From Motacilla alba alba (Eukaryota > Chordata > Aves > Passeriformes > Motacillidae): DNA of 64,000 nucleotides. Both the position numbers and the translations under genes were made by a program. The notes beneath the pieces are model-generated. The model did no database searches. It had not been told where the DNA came from and worked only from the letters and a program-made list of their open reading frames with translations. Location of the stretch: contig NC_052017.1 in NCBI RefSeq assembly GCF_015832195.1, positions 46,143,652 to 46,207,651 of the forward strand, in the 5' to 3' direction. Shown piece after piece: positions 37,555 to 49,398 of the stretch. Every line of letters starts with the position of its first letter. Within the stretch, counting starts at the first letter, position 1.

Positions 37555-37632
37555 ATCACATCACATCACATCATCACATCACATCACATCACATCACATC
37601 ACATCACATCACATCACATCACATCAATCACA
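37555..37632. repeat. (ATCAC)n pentanucleotide repeat
   Basis: About 15 CATCA/ATCAC units, with one unit shortened (CATCATCAC) near the left end and one altered near the right end. It lies about 3.1 kb upstream of the NPSR1 ATG. Confidence 0.95.
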
Positions 37633-39099
37633 TCCATCTCCTGGTTTAACTTTCTGCAGTTGCACAGGGTTTCCTCTTCTTTCCAGAGGGGAGTGCCATG
37701 CCATTGTGGGGAGATAAAAGACAGGCATTTCACATCTGCCCCAATGTTTCTGCACATGCAGGATTTCAGTTTTGCTGCACACAGCAACCACAGAATACTC
37801 TCTTCACCTTTCAGTGGAACCATTTATGCTCCTAGGTTTTCTGGTCCTTTGGTTCAAGGCTTTATTTAAGAATACTAAATGTCTGTAGCTTCTGAGACTG
37901 AGATAAAGGTAATGGCAAATGAAGAAGCCTCTAAAGCAGGTTCTCTCTATTCTTCTTTCAAATAATCCATTCTTACTGCTTATGGATTTTTAAATCTCTT
38001 TCCAACTTATAAGGCATGCTGTGGTGCAGTACTACAACATAGCAACTTTAAAAAAAAGCCACTCGAAAGGTTAAGAAGGAAAAAGCATATTTTATTATAC
38101 ATTAGAAAAAAAACTGTCTTACAATAATAATTGGACAGCATTTTACATTAAAGCGGAGAGAAGACTGAATTTCTCTTCCTGTAAAACTGTCTCAATCTCT
38201 TAAAACATTGAAAGTTCTCGGAGACTTTTCAAGGTCCCAACTGAGGAAACAACAAAGTGAGTTACTGGAATCAATCAGCTATTCCTTCAGCACAGAGGAG
38301 TTTCTATGATTTGATCTTGCCTTTTGTAAGTTTTTGAGATTCAATCATAAAATATTTTATTTTACCATTCATTTCAGAATTTGCTTAATATCACCATGGA
38401 GAGTGGGGTGGGGAAAAAAAGTCTGAACACTAAATTTCAAAGAGTTGTTAATGACTTGTAGTGGTTTAAAAACAAAGTACTTTATTCTAGAGAATTAGCT
38501 TAATTCTAGATGTGGTACCACAGACAGCCCATGGCTTCAAATTCTGTGACTAAACAGCATTTTGACAAAACCAGCCCTCAACAAAACATGGCAGTGATAG
38601 TAACTGAGAAATGCTCACCAGCAGAAAAGCTAATACTGATGGAAAATCTGAATTAGCCCTGTGTAGACTGGAGAGTGCTGGAGCAGAGCAGGGTATAACC
38701 TTTCGCAACACCATAAGCACTACTTAGAGAAAGTAGCTGGCAAAGCCACAAGACAAGTCACTCTAGGTTAGCCCTGAGAGCTGCACATGATCTGGCATCT
38801 GGGGATAGATACTGAGAAGCCTCTTAGTGCCTGTAATATGCTTGAGCTTAACAGCTCTGTAGGAATGAAAGTGCAAAAAACCCACCAAACCCAAAAGTTC
38901 AATGCAATAAATTTTAACTCTGGCTAAGAGAATTCTGTAAATATAAGAAAGAAATATTAGAAGAAGGAAGAAGAGGGGTAAAAAAAAGGTTAAATATTTT
39001 AAGAAGCTTGGATGCTACCTAAATACTTAGCAGAGTTTTGAAGTCAACCTGTACAATCAGTCAGGAAAAAAAGCAAAAAAAAATCCCCTCTGTTTTATA

Positions 39100-39119
39100 T
39101 AATATATATATATATATAT
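39100..39119. repeat. (AT)n short run
   Basis: Alternating AT run after a TTTATATAA stretch. Simple repeat. Confidence 0.85.
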
Positions 39120-40729
39120 GAGCATTCCCCCAATGGTTTTCAGCAAAAAATATTGTGGTTCTATATTATTTCTTTTTATCTTTTTTCTTTGTAATATTTC
39201 TTTTTCATCTGTTTCATGTTTCCAACCCCTGAATCATTTGTCACTGTTAAATATTGATCACTGGTGCATATTAGTCAGAGTTGATTGCCTTATGACTGGT
39301 ACTGATTATCTGCACTGGTCTAGACTGATTCCCTCCTCTAAATGACTCTGCTGAATGACTCTGATGACTCCAGCATCTTCTGGAGAGTCTGATTGTTGCT
39401 CAGACACTCAGAGGTTTCTGCAGTCTCTAGAACAGCCTGGTCCAAAGCCCTAGATCCAGGCATGTCCTAACTTGGGAAGGTTCAGAGTCAAAATTTGGAC
39501 CTGAATTTCCCTAATTTCTCCTATTAATACAGGGTCTGGGAGCTGCAGGGTCCTTTAGTGACCCCTGTCTTGCTGCTCATGTAGGCAAGGATAGGCACAG
39601 TCCCAAGAAGATCAGGAACATGCATGATGTGGGCATGTTGTGGAGACCCCTGCTCCAGCACCTGGGGAAAAGGTGTGCTGTGCTAGCAAAAAAGAGGAGT
39701 TTAAAGACTCCTGAGCTGACCCATGGCCATCTGTGCCTACATAAATGCAGGACTGGGTTTTGCCATGAGCAGGTAAGGGTAAGGAGAGATTGAATTGGTG
39801 GGGTGTGAGTGAGAAACACATCAAGTTCTGCTTAGGATTGCACTGTCATTGAGGCAGAGCATCCTCATAAAGCTGAACAAGTGCTGTATTTACAAGTCAC
39901 TTTGAGCTCTGGTCAGGGAAGGTGAGTGCACTCTCATCTGTACAGCTAGGCTGACGCCACTGGAGATGGGTAAAAACATCTGAATAAACAGAGGGTGTGT
40001 GGGATCGGTGCCCAGAAAATCTGTGAATTGAGAGATAATTGATTACCTCATTCTGAAGAGTCTTGAGCCTCTAAATATCTAGGAGCTGTGCCTTTCCAGA
40101 CAGGTTTTCCGGACGGTGAAGAAAGCACTGTCTTCCTGGGCGTGCAGCACACTCCAGCTCTTTGCAGAGGTGAGGGAGAGGTCTATTTACGAAGTCAGGT
40201 TGACAGGTACCTTAAGCCTACAAACTTAATGGGGTTTTCTTAATATGGGAGAGCGTGTTGGTGTTTGTTTATGGATATACCATAAGACTGAAGGTAATCA
40301 AAATCACAGTGAGCTCAGCTAAGGTAAGTAAGCAATGCTGCTGAGTGGAATACCCAGGCTCCTGGGCTTAGTGCAGGGAGGAGCTCCATGCTTCTACAGA
40401 TGTGCCTGACTCCAGAGCTAACAGCTTGGGGTGCAAGGTAATCCAGAGTCGACAAAGCACATGGCTGGGTCCATGTGTGCAGGCTTTTTTACGGGCTGCT
40501 GCTGTTGGGAAGAGCGTGTGGATGGCTGTTGTCAGAGTTGTACCAAAAGAAAGCTCAAAGGAATGCCAGCTTGGCTTTTTTTTTTTTTTCTATCACTCAG
40601 CTGCACTGAAGCCCGACACCTCTGGTAGCCAGTGAGAAGCTGGTTTTGTGCTGAGCTTTTACAGGAGAAGCCTGGCTGCATTAACTCTTACTAAAACCTG
40701 CACCTAAACAACTTAAGCAAAATCCAGTG

Positions 40730-40876
40730 ATGGAGGTCAGCTCCACAGAAGCCAGCAGCAGCTCCCAGGGAGGCACCAGCTGTCTGGATCTTACCCTTGT
40801 CACTTTCACTGAAACGGTGACTTTCACAGAAGTGGTGGCAGAAGAGGAGTGGGGATCCTTTTACTATTCCTTTAAG
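40730..40876 (+). CDS. NPSR1: Neuropeptide S receptor, exon 1 (extracellular N-terminus)
   Basis: NPSR1 is a plasma-membrane class A GPCR for neuropeptide S, which acts in arousal, anxiety and locomotion and signals through Gq/Gs. This exon encodes 49 residues from ATG to Lys. The last part, TFTETVTFTEVV then EEEWGSFYYSFK, matches the conserved end of the vertebrate NPSR1 ectodomain, and the total length equals that of the human first exon as I recall it. The start is supported by G at -3 and +4 and by an in-frame TAA at 40682-40684 with no other ATG between. The exon ends AAG|GTATTA in phase 0, which joins exactly to exon 2. The donor is weak after GTA; reading through would add five residues and stop at 40892-40894. 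The first 20 residues are Ser-rich and diverged, contain no Asn, and so have no N-glycosylation sequon. No signal peptide is evident, as expected for this receptor. Confidence 0.92.
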
Positions 40877-41335
40877 GTATTAAGGGGTGCATAACTTTTC
40901 TCGAATGCTTGCAGCTTTGGAGCATTTTCAGCACATATGTGGGGAGGCAACTAAGATTCTTTAACTTTTTTTTCCCAGATATTGGTAGGTTTTTTTTCCC
41001 TGCAAAGACAGCTGACAGCATGTGTGAGGCATTTACTGAAAAGCAAAATACTTGTAAAAATTGGACTTCAGATTTACATGTCTTAGCTAACTCTATCCCC
41101 TTCCAAGAGAGGACAGTACTGGTTTTCTGTAGAGGTATTGTAATTATACATGCATCTTTAGTCAAATGCTTGCATTATTTTAACACATTTTAAAGTAATT
41201 TCTTAGATGCATCATCTTGACATAAGGGATTTCTTTTCAATTTTTCAGCTGTAACAAACATTGTACACAAGTGAGACGGGGTTTTTGTTGTTTGGGGTTT
41301 TTTTAATCATGAGGGACAGGTTCTAATTTGGTTTC

Positions 41336-41357
41336 TGTTTGTTTGTTTGTTTGTTTG
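41336..41357. repeat. (TTTG)n short repeat
   Basis: Five consecutive TTTG/GTTT units in NPSR1 intron 1. Simple repeat. Confidence 0.9.
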
Positions 41358-44300
41358 TGAGTTGAATGGGGGTTGCAGTCTCTTTTGAAATCTGTTGTTA
41401 AGAATGCATCAGATGAGTCATTCGGTAATGAATGCTGTTGAATTGAATGGGAAGTGTATTCAGTCATCTCCAAAACTAAACAACACCCTAGCAATATGTA
41501 AATGTAGGAAAAAGATTGGAGAAGTTCTGAAGTTCATATTTCCTTCAGATTTCTATGCCTGTTGCTACTGCTTAATTTTGTTCTGAATGCCATGAGTCTC
41601 TTTATTTTTATTGTATGTTGTACAAGTTTGAGTCATTAAAAAGTCTGGCTAGGAGTGCCCTGCCATTCTTTCTAGACCTCAGCACCAAAGAGATCAATTT
41701 CAGTGGGAAAGATCCAGGCATTTATATCATATGACAACATGTGAGGTAAAAGGGGATATATTCAGAAGCAATTTTTGTATCTGTGAAATTGGTAGTGCTC
41801 TGACACAATCCTAATGGAATCAGTGGAATTACAGCAGGTTCCCAGCCCTGATTAAGAAAGAGATGATCCATAGTGCTAGTCTTAATTAGTGAGGGTCTCT
41901 TTTAACATGCTGCTTATAATTGCTGAGGTAATACTTCCTACCTAGGATTTCAAGGGTGAAAATTATTTTTTATTCCTTTTTTTTTCCTCTCTGTGTTAGA
42001 CTCCTAAAACACTCTTGAAAAAAAAAATCACAAGGGACAAGAAAAATATTTTAACAACTTTCTCTTTATCTCCTGTCTTCTTTTCACAGTTAGGGCTGTA
42101 AATCTGAACAATGTCATGGGAGCAGTATTTTATAATGGTAAAAGTGACAATTAATTCCATGATTAGAAAATCCCCAGGCAGAAAAATGCTCGTTAATAGG
42201 AGAGATTGAGTAAATTACAATAATTAGGGAACCAAGGATAGTCATGCACACTCATCCATTGCTAAAGGAAATGATTCTGTAGCTGAGGGCTTCTCATTAG
42301 ACTTGCTCTTGAGTCTCTGCTGGATGCCTGGCTCTGGCACACGTAGCATGAACTTTGCAAGGAGACTCACTGATTTCACATCAATTACTAGCTGTTGATA
42401 GGCATGGAAATATTTTGACTCTAGAGACGAGTGACAGCTGGTGCAGCTGTAGGAAAGGAAGGAGAAAGCACCTGCTCTGATGACTAGAGTGCAGGGAAGA
42501 CAGGGCTCCCTGCCAGCAATTTCAGCACTCAGTAAAGCCCGCATGTGGAAGGTGCTGCTGATACCTGTTGACTCCGCCGGCTGTCCTCCACTAGCTCTGC
42601 CCATGTTGTGGTTGCGTCCTTGCCCATTTCAGCAAGCCAAGCAGCATCATCTTCCTCTTTACAATGCTGTAGTTAAGCAGCTAAAACAATTCAAGTTTCA
42701 GTTTGGAGCAGGCTGAATGAATTTGAAAAACAGAGTTCAGTCTTCAACATGTAGCTTACAAATAGGGTTTGGATTTTCAAACACACTGTAGCCTGTGGCT
42801 GGCTGTGAAGGCAGGGTGGCTTGGCGGTCACTACACAGGTTGAGCCCAGAGCCTGTGTGCAGACAGAGCACACAAGCTATTTCTGCTTGGAAAATGCAGG
42901 TATAACCTACCTTGTCAAAGCAGTCACAGGAAAACAAGATCTAAACTGATAAAAGGAGACTAGGGAGTGACACCCCCTACCTGTGTTGATGACTTTTTAA
43001 TGATTTTATCCATTGACAGCTGCCAGGGTATCTCGCATGCTGCTCAAACTACATGAGCATGTGCTGGTGTCTTCTTTTCCTCCCAAGCTGCAAAAGGATG
43101 GCCAGTACCAACCCCAGGTAGTGTCTGTGTTACACTGTGGTGGAAACATGACAAAAGTAAAATAATGCGCATTAGAGTATTTCACTGCCAGAAAGGCTGA
43201 GCTGTGAATGCTTCTCTTCCAGAAAAATTTGTGCTTCTGTCTATTCCTCTGCTTAACAACTAAACCCTGCACAGTTTCAGATTAGAGAATGTTTTTCCAG
43301 TTCAGGTTTTTGTTGTCTTTTGGGGGGGAAGGCTGAGGGGAATTGTATTATTTTATCTCAAAAATTGAACACTTCCTCCACTTAGAGGAAGATTTTCTTC
43401 TGGTAGTCATTATTACAGAAGGGCCAGCTGCTTATCAAAGCTTTGCTAATGAAGTCTAATTTGAGGCCATGGGGGCTAACTAAAATGACTCTTGGCATAC
43501 AGAATGGCAGCTTTTGGGGCAGGACTGGGTGTATCCATGCATCACTCAGCATGCAAGATGAGCTGGTGCTTTTCACGGCAAAGGCGTTGCCTCATTCCCA
43601 CTGCCATTTAGGTCTTGCTGCTGTGTTATGGCAAATTGTCCCTGAAAACCCAGATCATCTTTCTTCCTGGGTGCCTTGCTGTGAGGTATCCAGGTAGGTT
43701 ACTGACTTAAACTGCAAGGAATTCTGCTGGCTGTTTCACCACCTAATTCAGAACGGATGTGCAAATTGTTATTAATTACAGCTCCAACATCCCAAGCCAA
43801 AGGAGAGTTCATTACATCCCTTTACAATCTCCTCCATATGTGCATAACCCATGTGTAAAAGGGCTTGAAGCATCAATAGCATTTGCCAAATACAGTAGTC
43901 CAGAAAGAACAGAAATCATCTAAATACCTGTTGCCTTCCTCTACTTTAGGGCCTTCTTAACTGCAAACCTGACACAGTACAAACCAGAAACCTGCCTGGA
44001 GAAAAGATGGATTCTCACACCAATAGGTTTGGCCCAATTTTTGCAAGGTTTGGGAGGCTTTGTCAAGGCTGAAAGAAGCATCTCCTCCTGCCAGATACTA
44101 AACAGCCCAGGAGTTTTCACAATGGTAGGAGCAAGTGCTTGTCCTCAGAAAGATTGGATAGGGATCATTTCTGTTTTAAGAGCTCTGCTGAGAAAGAAGA
44201 TGCCCAGCTTTTATGCAGGAAAGTAAAGGTTGGGGTGCTCAAAAAGAGAAAGGAACAGCAACTGTGAGTTTTCTCAGTGGGACTGTGTTCTCGCCATCAT

Positions 44301-44436
44301 TTCCTACCTCCCAGCAGAGCTGGGAATCCATTGAGTAGTACTTTTTGTTTCCTGCTGTGTAGAGTCCCCAGCTGTGCAGCAGGACACAAAGGTTTTGTTG
44401 TTTACATCCAAGGTTGTTGGGAACCCCGGTGCCCCC

Positions 44437-45321
44437 TGTCACGATTCGCCCTTATGGATGAGATTGTGATGGTTCGTTATCTGATCTCAGGGTACAAAAC
44501 ACTAACACGGCAAGGGGGGTTTGCAGAAACAAAATCAATGTACTTTATTGAACAATCACAGCAAAATGCATTGGAGGGAATTGGGGAGAGAGAGAGAGAG
44601 AGAGAGAGAAAGAAGAACCCTATAGGAAAGGAAGGAAAGACAGAGTAGGTATATCTACCAACATAGAGGCGATGCAATTCTTCGAAGTCCAGTCGGTGTC
44701 CAGTCAAGGAGTCGCCTTCACGTTGGGGAAGATCTTCGGAGGCCAGCTGACTTGAGGGACCTTTTATATTGAAAGTTGGGAAGGAGGGGGGAAAGAATAC
44801 AATAGTCTTATGATCTCAACAGTGGGGAGAGCTATTATTTTCCTGGTTCACTGCCTGCAGGCAAACATGATCAGTTCGATTAGCTGTTCTCCCCACACAC
44901 ACTGCCCTCCTCCCCCCAGATTACAGGTTTCAGTCCTTGAGGAGAAAAAGAGTCTTTTCCATATAGGGGTTTCATGTCTCAGTCTTAGAGGGAGTGGTTT
45001 CTCCCATCTCAGTCCATCTGCCACGGTGGTTGTACAGTCTTCTGTGGAGACCACCAAAGGGTAATTCCAGAAGAGAGTCCAGCCAGGCTTGGGGGTGGAA
45101 AACTCCAGGCCATTGTTCAGGTGAAGGAAGGTCAAGATGCTCCTTGTCCTTTTCACTGGGAGCAGTGTAGCGTGAGGTACAATAACTCAAGTTCCAGTCC
45201 CGGGAACTTGGCGAACCCCCACCAAACCAGGGTGTAGGATCCTCTTTCTTTTGGTGGTCTCAGTCTTTTTTCACGACGATCGTGAGGCAGATGAGAAAGC
45301 AATTTTGGGCAGAGTCTTACA
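44437..45321 (-). mobile_element. Solo ERV LTR in NPSR1 intron 1
   Basis: The 885-bp segment has retroviral ends: on the minus strand it begins TGTAAGACTCTGCCC (45321) and ends GGGCGAATCGTGACA (44437). On the minus strand a TATA-like AATATAAAAG lies at 44761-44770, and AATAAA lies 215 bp downstream at 44544-44549, correct for an LTR. The flanks are CCCCC at 44432-44436 and a run of seven C from 45322, giving a possible 5-bp target duplication, though homopolymeric C is weak evidence. No internal sequence is present, so it is a solo LTR, antisense to NPSR1. It is not alike in sequence to the other LTRs in the window. Its TATA and polyadenylation signals look intact. Confidence 0.75.
44585..44609. 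repeat. (GA)n microsatellite inside the LTR
   Basis: Twelve GA units within the R/U5 side of the solo LTR. Confidence 0.95.
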
Positions 45322-46800
45322 CCCCCCCTGCCAAGTGGGAGCCCCAATCACTGGTCCAAATGTTGATATACCCCTGCCTCTGGCCCCATGAGCCCTGGTC
45401 CCTGTGCAGTGCAGCAATAGCACAGCAGTGGCACTGAAGTGTTACAGCTTTCAGGAGGAACTGTGTGCCTATCAAAACCATCACAAATTATTTTAAACAT
45501 ATGCCTTTGACTGTATTCCCCCAACATTGCAGCATTCCCTGTACCTGCGTGTTTTAGCCCATGTAGCTCAGCTATTGAACGGGACAGCACAACTTAGCAC
45601 AAGTAAGCATAACTCTAAGAACATGGGCTGCTTATTCATGGAGCTAATGCTCTTTACAAGGGTTAGGGTTTTTACCATCACCAGCAAAGAGCTGAGGAGA
45701 CCAACATGTTGAGATGTTTTGTAGGACTGTCCAGTGACATGAATTTGGCTCCAGGACTGTAACTGCTGAAGTTACAGTCTAATATCCCTATCCTTTCATC
45801 CAAATGTAGGAGTCGCTTTATCTCCTGAAAAGTATTTGCTTATGCTATTGCTCATTCTGATTTTCAAGCAAATATCACAGAGCATCCCATCATTGAATAC
45901 ATAATAGGAAAATAATAATGGGTGCTGTCAAATTTCTGGAGTAATCTCTGCAAATGCAATCACACATTTTAGAAAATAGACATATCAAATAATTCAGAGG
46001 TAAATTTGCAATCTTTCAGTGGGGGAGAGGAGGAGGATTAAGTTTACACAAATAAGGTGTCAGGAACTCCTGAACGCAGCCTCTGCAATATGCTGCAATG
46101 ACTGTTGCTATTCCTGAGATGCTGCGCTGAGAGTGATCTCCTTGGGAAACTGCTGCTGCAGTGCTCTTGGCCAGGCTGGCCTCATCCAGTGGCTTAAACA
46201 CAGCACAGAAGGCTCTGGCAGTATGACAGCCCAACAGGGAGCAGCTCTGAGCCAGCTGATTTGGGCTGTTCTACACTAGCAACCCTCATACTACTGTCCC
46301 TGTGCTCCACACAGGCACATGGTTTGCACCTGTCTGCCTCTCCTATATAAATGTGCCTAGAAAGTATAAATTTTTTTTACATTTTTTCAAGATATTTAAA
46401 TTTTATCAATTAGGCATACATAACAATTTTAAAAAAGAAAAAGAACACTTTGGAGTTTTAAATAGGGCTGTCAAAAATCATAAGATTATGGATAGACCTT
46501 TGAGTGGTCTAATATTATCTTTCTACATTGAAAATATTCTACAAAAATAGACAGGTGCATCATTAAAAATTTATGTTTCCTGATGACATTTAAATCAGGA
46601 ATATCTGTCTAACTCTGTGGAATTTTCCTAGAGTGCAATGGGTAAAACATCCTGCAATAACTGAGCAGTACTGCCTGCATTAATTATCTGTCTTGTACCA
46701 AATCACAACAGAATGGCAAATAAGAACTATTTGGTGATAGAATTGAATTGAATTAATCACATTTGTTACTGACTGTCACCACACCTATAGAGAATTTTGG

Positions 46801-46850
46801 GACAGAGTAGGGGCTTCAGCTGTAGCTGAAGACAGAGTAGGGGCTTCAGC
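46801..46850. repeat. 20-bp direct repeat with internal inverted repeat
   Basis: GACAGAGTAGGGGCTTCAGC occurs at 46801-46820 and again, identical, at 46831-46850. The 10-bp spacer completes a palindrome, CTTCAGCT-GT-AGCTGAAG, at 46814-46831. This direct-plus-inverted arrangement is typical of a local template switch during replication. Confidence 0.95.
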
Positions 46851-48699
46851 AGAGTAGAGTTCAGCTGTTGAGGTTGGAAAGATCATTGCAATTAGCATGC
46901 ATTAGATTGTGTGCACTGAAGGGACCCTGCTCATCCATGGTGATAAAGTCAGAGCTAAGAAATAGGTTTAAAAAAAAAAAGCTAGATTTCAAAAAAGATG
47001 AGAAAGTAATCTTGATAACAAAATTGCCCCTTTCCCTTAGGAACTGTCCAGATTCAGTGAATAGACTTTCTCAGCTTGTCTGTTTCCCTAAGTCTAAAAG
47101 GAAGAAAATATTGTACGTCTTTGCTCTACATAACACACAAACATAACATATGAATGGAATACCATATTGACACAAACCCATACAAAACTGCTTCTCGAGT
47201 TCAACAAAGCAGAAAAAATCAACTTGTGTTCCAGCTGTGTGTTTTTTCCAACGATAAGGACTCCTTGGGAAGTGACTGTTGCCAGAATATTTGATGTGTT
47301 GGTGAAGGTTTCATGTGGCAATGCATCCCAGCCTTGCCAGAATGTTCCATAACCTTGGGCTGGGAGGATAACCCAAGTAATCTGTTAGAAAGCAGTGAGG
47401 CAGCTTCTGCACAGGGGATAGGAGATAGGAGATAGCACAACCAATAGCATTTAAATGAGAAAGCAGAAGTCCCAGAGTCAAACCTGAGGCTGAACTGGTG
47501 TTTATGCGCTTTGAATCAGGCTCCATTCCAGGCCACACTAATTAAAAAAAATTAACTCCTGGAGGGCTTGTTGCCTGCTGAAATGTGTTTCTCTCAAATT
47601 CAATCATAATGGAAGCACTTTCAATGACAAAATATAAAACTTAGCTTTGAACTTACTTTTCTCACAGTCTTTCTTACCTTCACATGAGTTTTCCCTGGGC
47701 TTTTAAGTGCCAATCAAATTGTTTTCCCAAAATTTTCAGGAATATCTTGTGTGAAATCTGAGTAAAAACATCTTCTCAGTTTTGCCTTGCTGGATGGAGA
47801 ACCTTCTTTCGAAACATATTTGTATTAGAATGGTGGACAGTACAACTTCCTGCTGCTTGTGACAGCTAAGGCTGAAGATTTCAGTGACCTGCCCGGTTGT
47901 TTGAGCATGTTTCTTTCTATTGAGACAAGGCCTATCAGCAAATGAATCAAAAACTTTTCAGCCTTTTTTTTTTTCAGCTTTTGTTTTCTTGATCATTAGG
48001 AGATGACTTGAATTAATCATCTGAATCTTCACATTCAGGTCATTAGCATTTGCTAATGTGTGAAGCTTACTTCTAGCCCAAGTATTCTGTTTGTTGTGCC
48101 TCTTCTTGTAAGATATTTGTTGCCCCTTATGTTTTCCTTCTTGGCAGTTAAAACTGTTGTCTACAATTAAAGTATACGCAATGCACCTACAGATTTTCTT
48201 CAAGAACAGGAAAAAAATATGGATGTTTCCTTGGAATTTTAACCAAGTTTGTTCTTTTTTTATGTATTAAAGAACCTTTATTTTGTAGGTGGTAAGGATA
48301 ACCATAATCATGACCCCTTCAGTAGCATCACACTTCATTTCTGGAAGCCCACAGTTTAAGCTCATCACACCTGGCAGAAATTCTTCATCTCAGGACTGCA
48401 AGCAAATATAAGAAAACGGACTTTTAAAGTTCTTTTTCTTAAGACAATTATGTTCTTGCCATTTCCATGCCAGTAGCCTTTACACCCATACTCTTTACTT
48501 ACAGAGCAAATTTTAATTTACAGAAAGATTCCCAGAAAGATCGGAGCTGTTCATGTTTCTGTGATACAATAAATAATATGCAACATGTGCAAAGCACCAA
48601 TCTGATTATGTCTGTTTAAGTATCTTCTAGTTTTAAGAATATTTGTTAAGAAAATAGGTCTTATGCATACTTGTGGGTGTGCATAATAATGCAAGTAGA

Positions 48700-49035
48700 G
48701 AAGGACTTCTGGAGGTCTCCTGAACCAACCACTTGAAAGCAAATCCAAATGACGCCAGATTTTTCAGGGCAGTGTCTATTTAAGTTCTGAATATCTTTAG
48801 GGATGGAAATCTCACAACCTTTCTGGCTCCCATCCTGGTGCTTGACCACCCTCATGAAGAACACTTTTCTCGTAATGTCATACCAAGATGTCCCACGTTG
48901 CAACCCTTGTTTGTGGACTCTTGTCCTTCCGTTGTGCATGTCTGAGGAGAATCTGGCTCCATCTTCTCTGCATCCTCCTGCCAGATAACTGCAGGCAGCA
49001 CTTAGACCCCAGAAGGCTCCTCTAGGGTTTCTGCT
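48700..49035 (-). mobile_element. CR1 LINE fragment (diverged)
   Basis: The + strand carries the antisense CR1 words TCTGGAGGTCTCCTGAACCA, 'GGGATGGAAATCTCACAACC' near 48801, 'GTGCTTGACCACCCTCATGA' near 48837 and 'AATCTGGCTCCATCTTCTCT' near 48950. The homology is clear but more diverged than the 6.9-kb copy, so this is an older insertion. The terminal repeat of the CR1 tail is not recognisable, and the element is truncated at both ends. Confidence 0.75.
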
Positions 49036-49298
49036 ATGTAGGAATCTGGCAGTATGGAAAAGAGGCATTTTATTATTTTTGCTTTGTTTATTTATTTAAA
49101 AATTCAATTAATTATATCAGAGGTTTAGCCAGTACCTTTAAAACTATCTAATTGGGTTAATGGGTGTATTTCTTTTATTCCCTTCAGTGTTGAAGTCCAA
49201 AGTGCAATTTGCCTTAGAGATAAGCTGATTATAAATTCCTGACAGAAATCAGTCAAACTGCATGGCACCTGTCTGCCTCTAGAAAATTAACTATCTTG

Positions 49299-49398
49299 GT
49301 TTTTTGGGGGGTCTTTGGGTCGTTGGTGTTTTTTTGTTTTGTTTTGTTTTGTTTTTGTTTGTTTGTTTGTTGTTGGGGTTTTTTGTTGTTGTTTTTTA
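49299..49398. repeat. T/G-rich low-complexity tract
   Basis: TTTTGTTTTG and GTTTGTTTG words with G runs (GGGGGG near 49306). Low-complexity sequence within intron 1. Confidence 0.85.

Larger units (their letters stand above)
34243..40729. other. NPSR1 5' flank (no gene recognised; 5' UTR not delimited)
   Basis: This 6.5-kb stretch upstream of the NPSR1 start codon contains no recognised coding exon. It includes the ATCAC repeat (37555-37632), an (AT)n run (39100-39119) and a T tract at 40577-40590. The promoter and transcription start of NPSR1 should lie near its right end or further upstream if a 5' noncoding exon exists. I see no clear TATA box or CpG-rich island close to the ATG. Confidence 0.45.

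Noticed and set aside
37400..37660. Possible CRISPR-like array of short direct repeats
   Set aside because: The units are uninterrupted 5-bp ATCAC repeats with no spacers, which makes a microsatellite in a vertebrate genome.
48661..49068. Minus-strand 135-codon frame
   Set aside because: It lies in a diverged CR1 fragment and shows no protein domain of its own.
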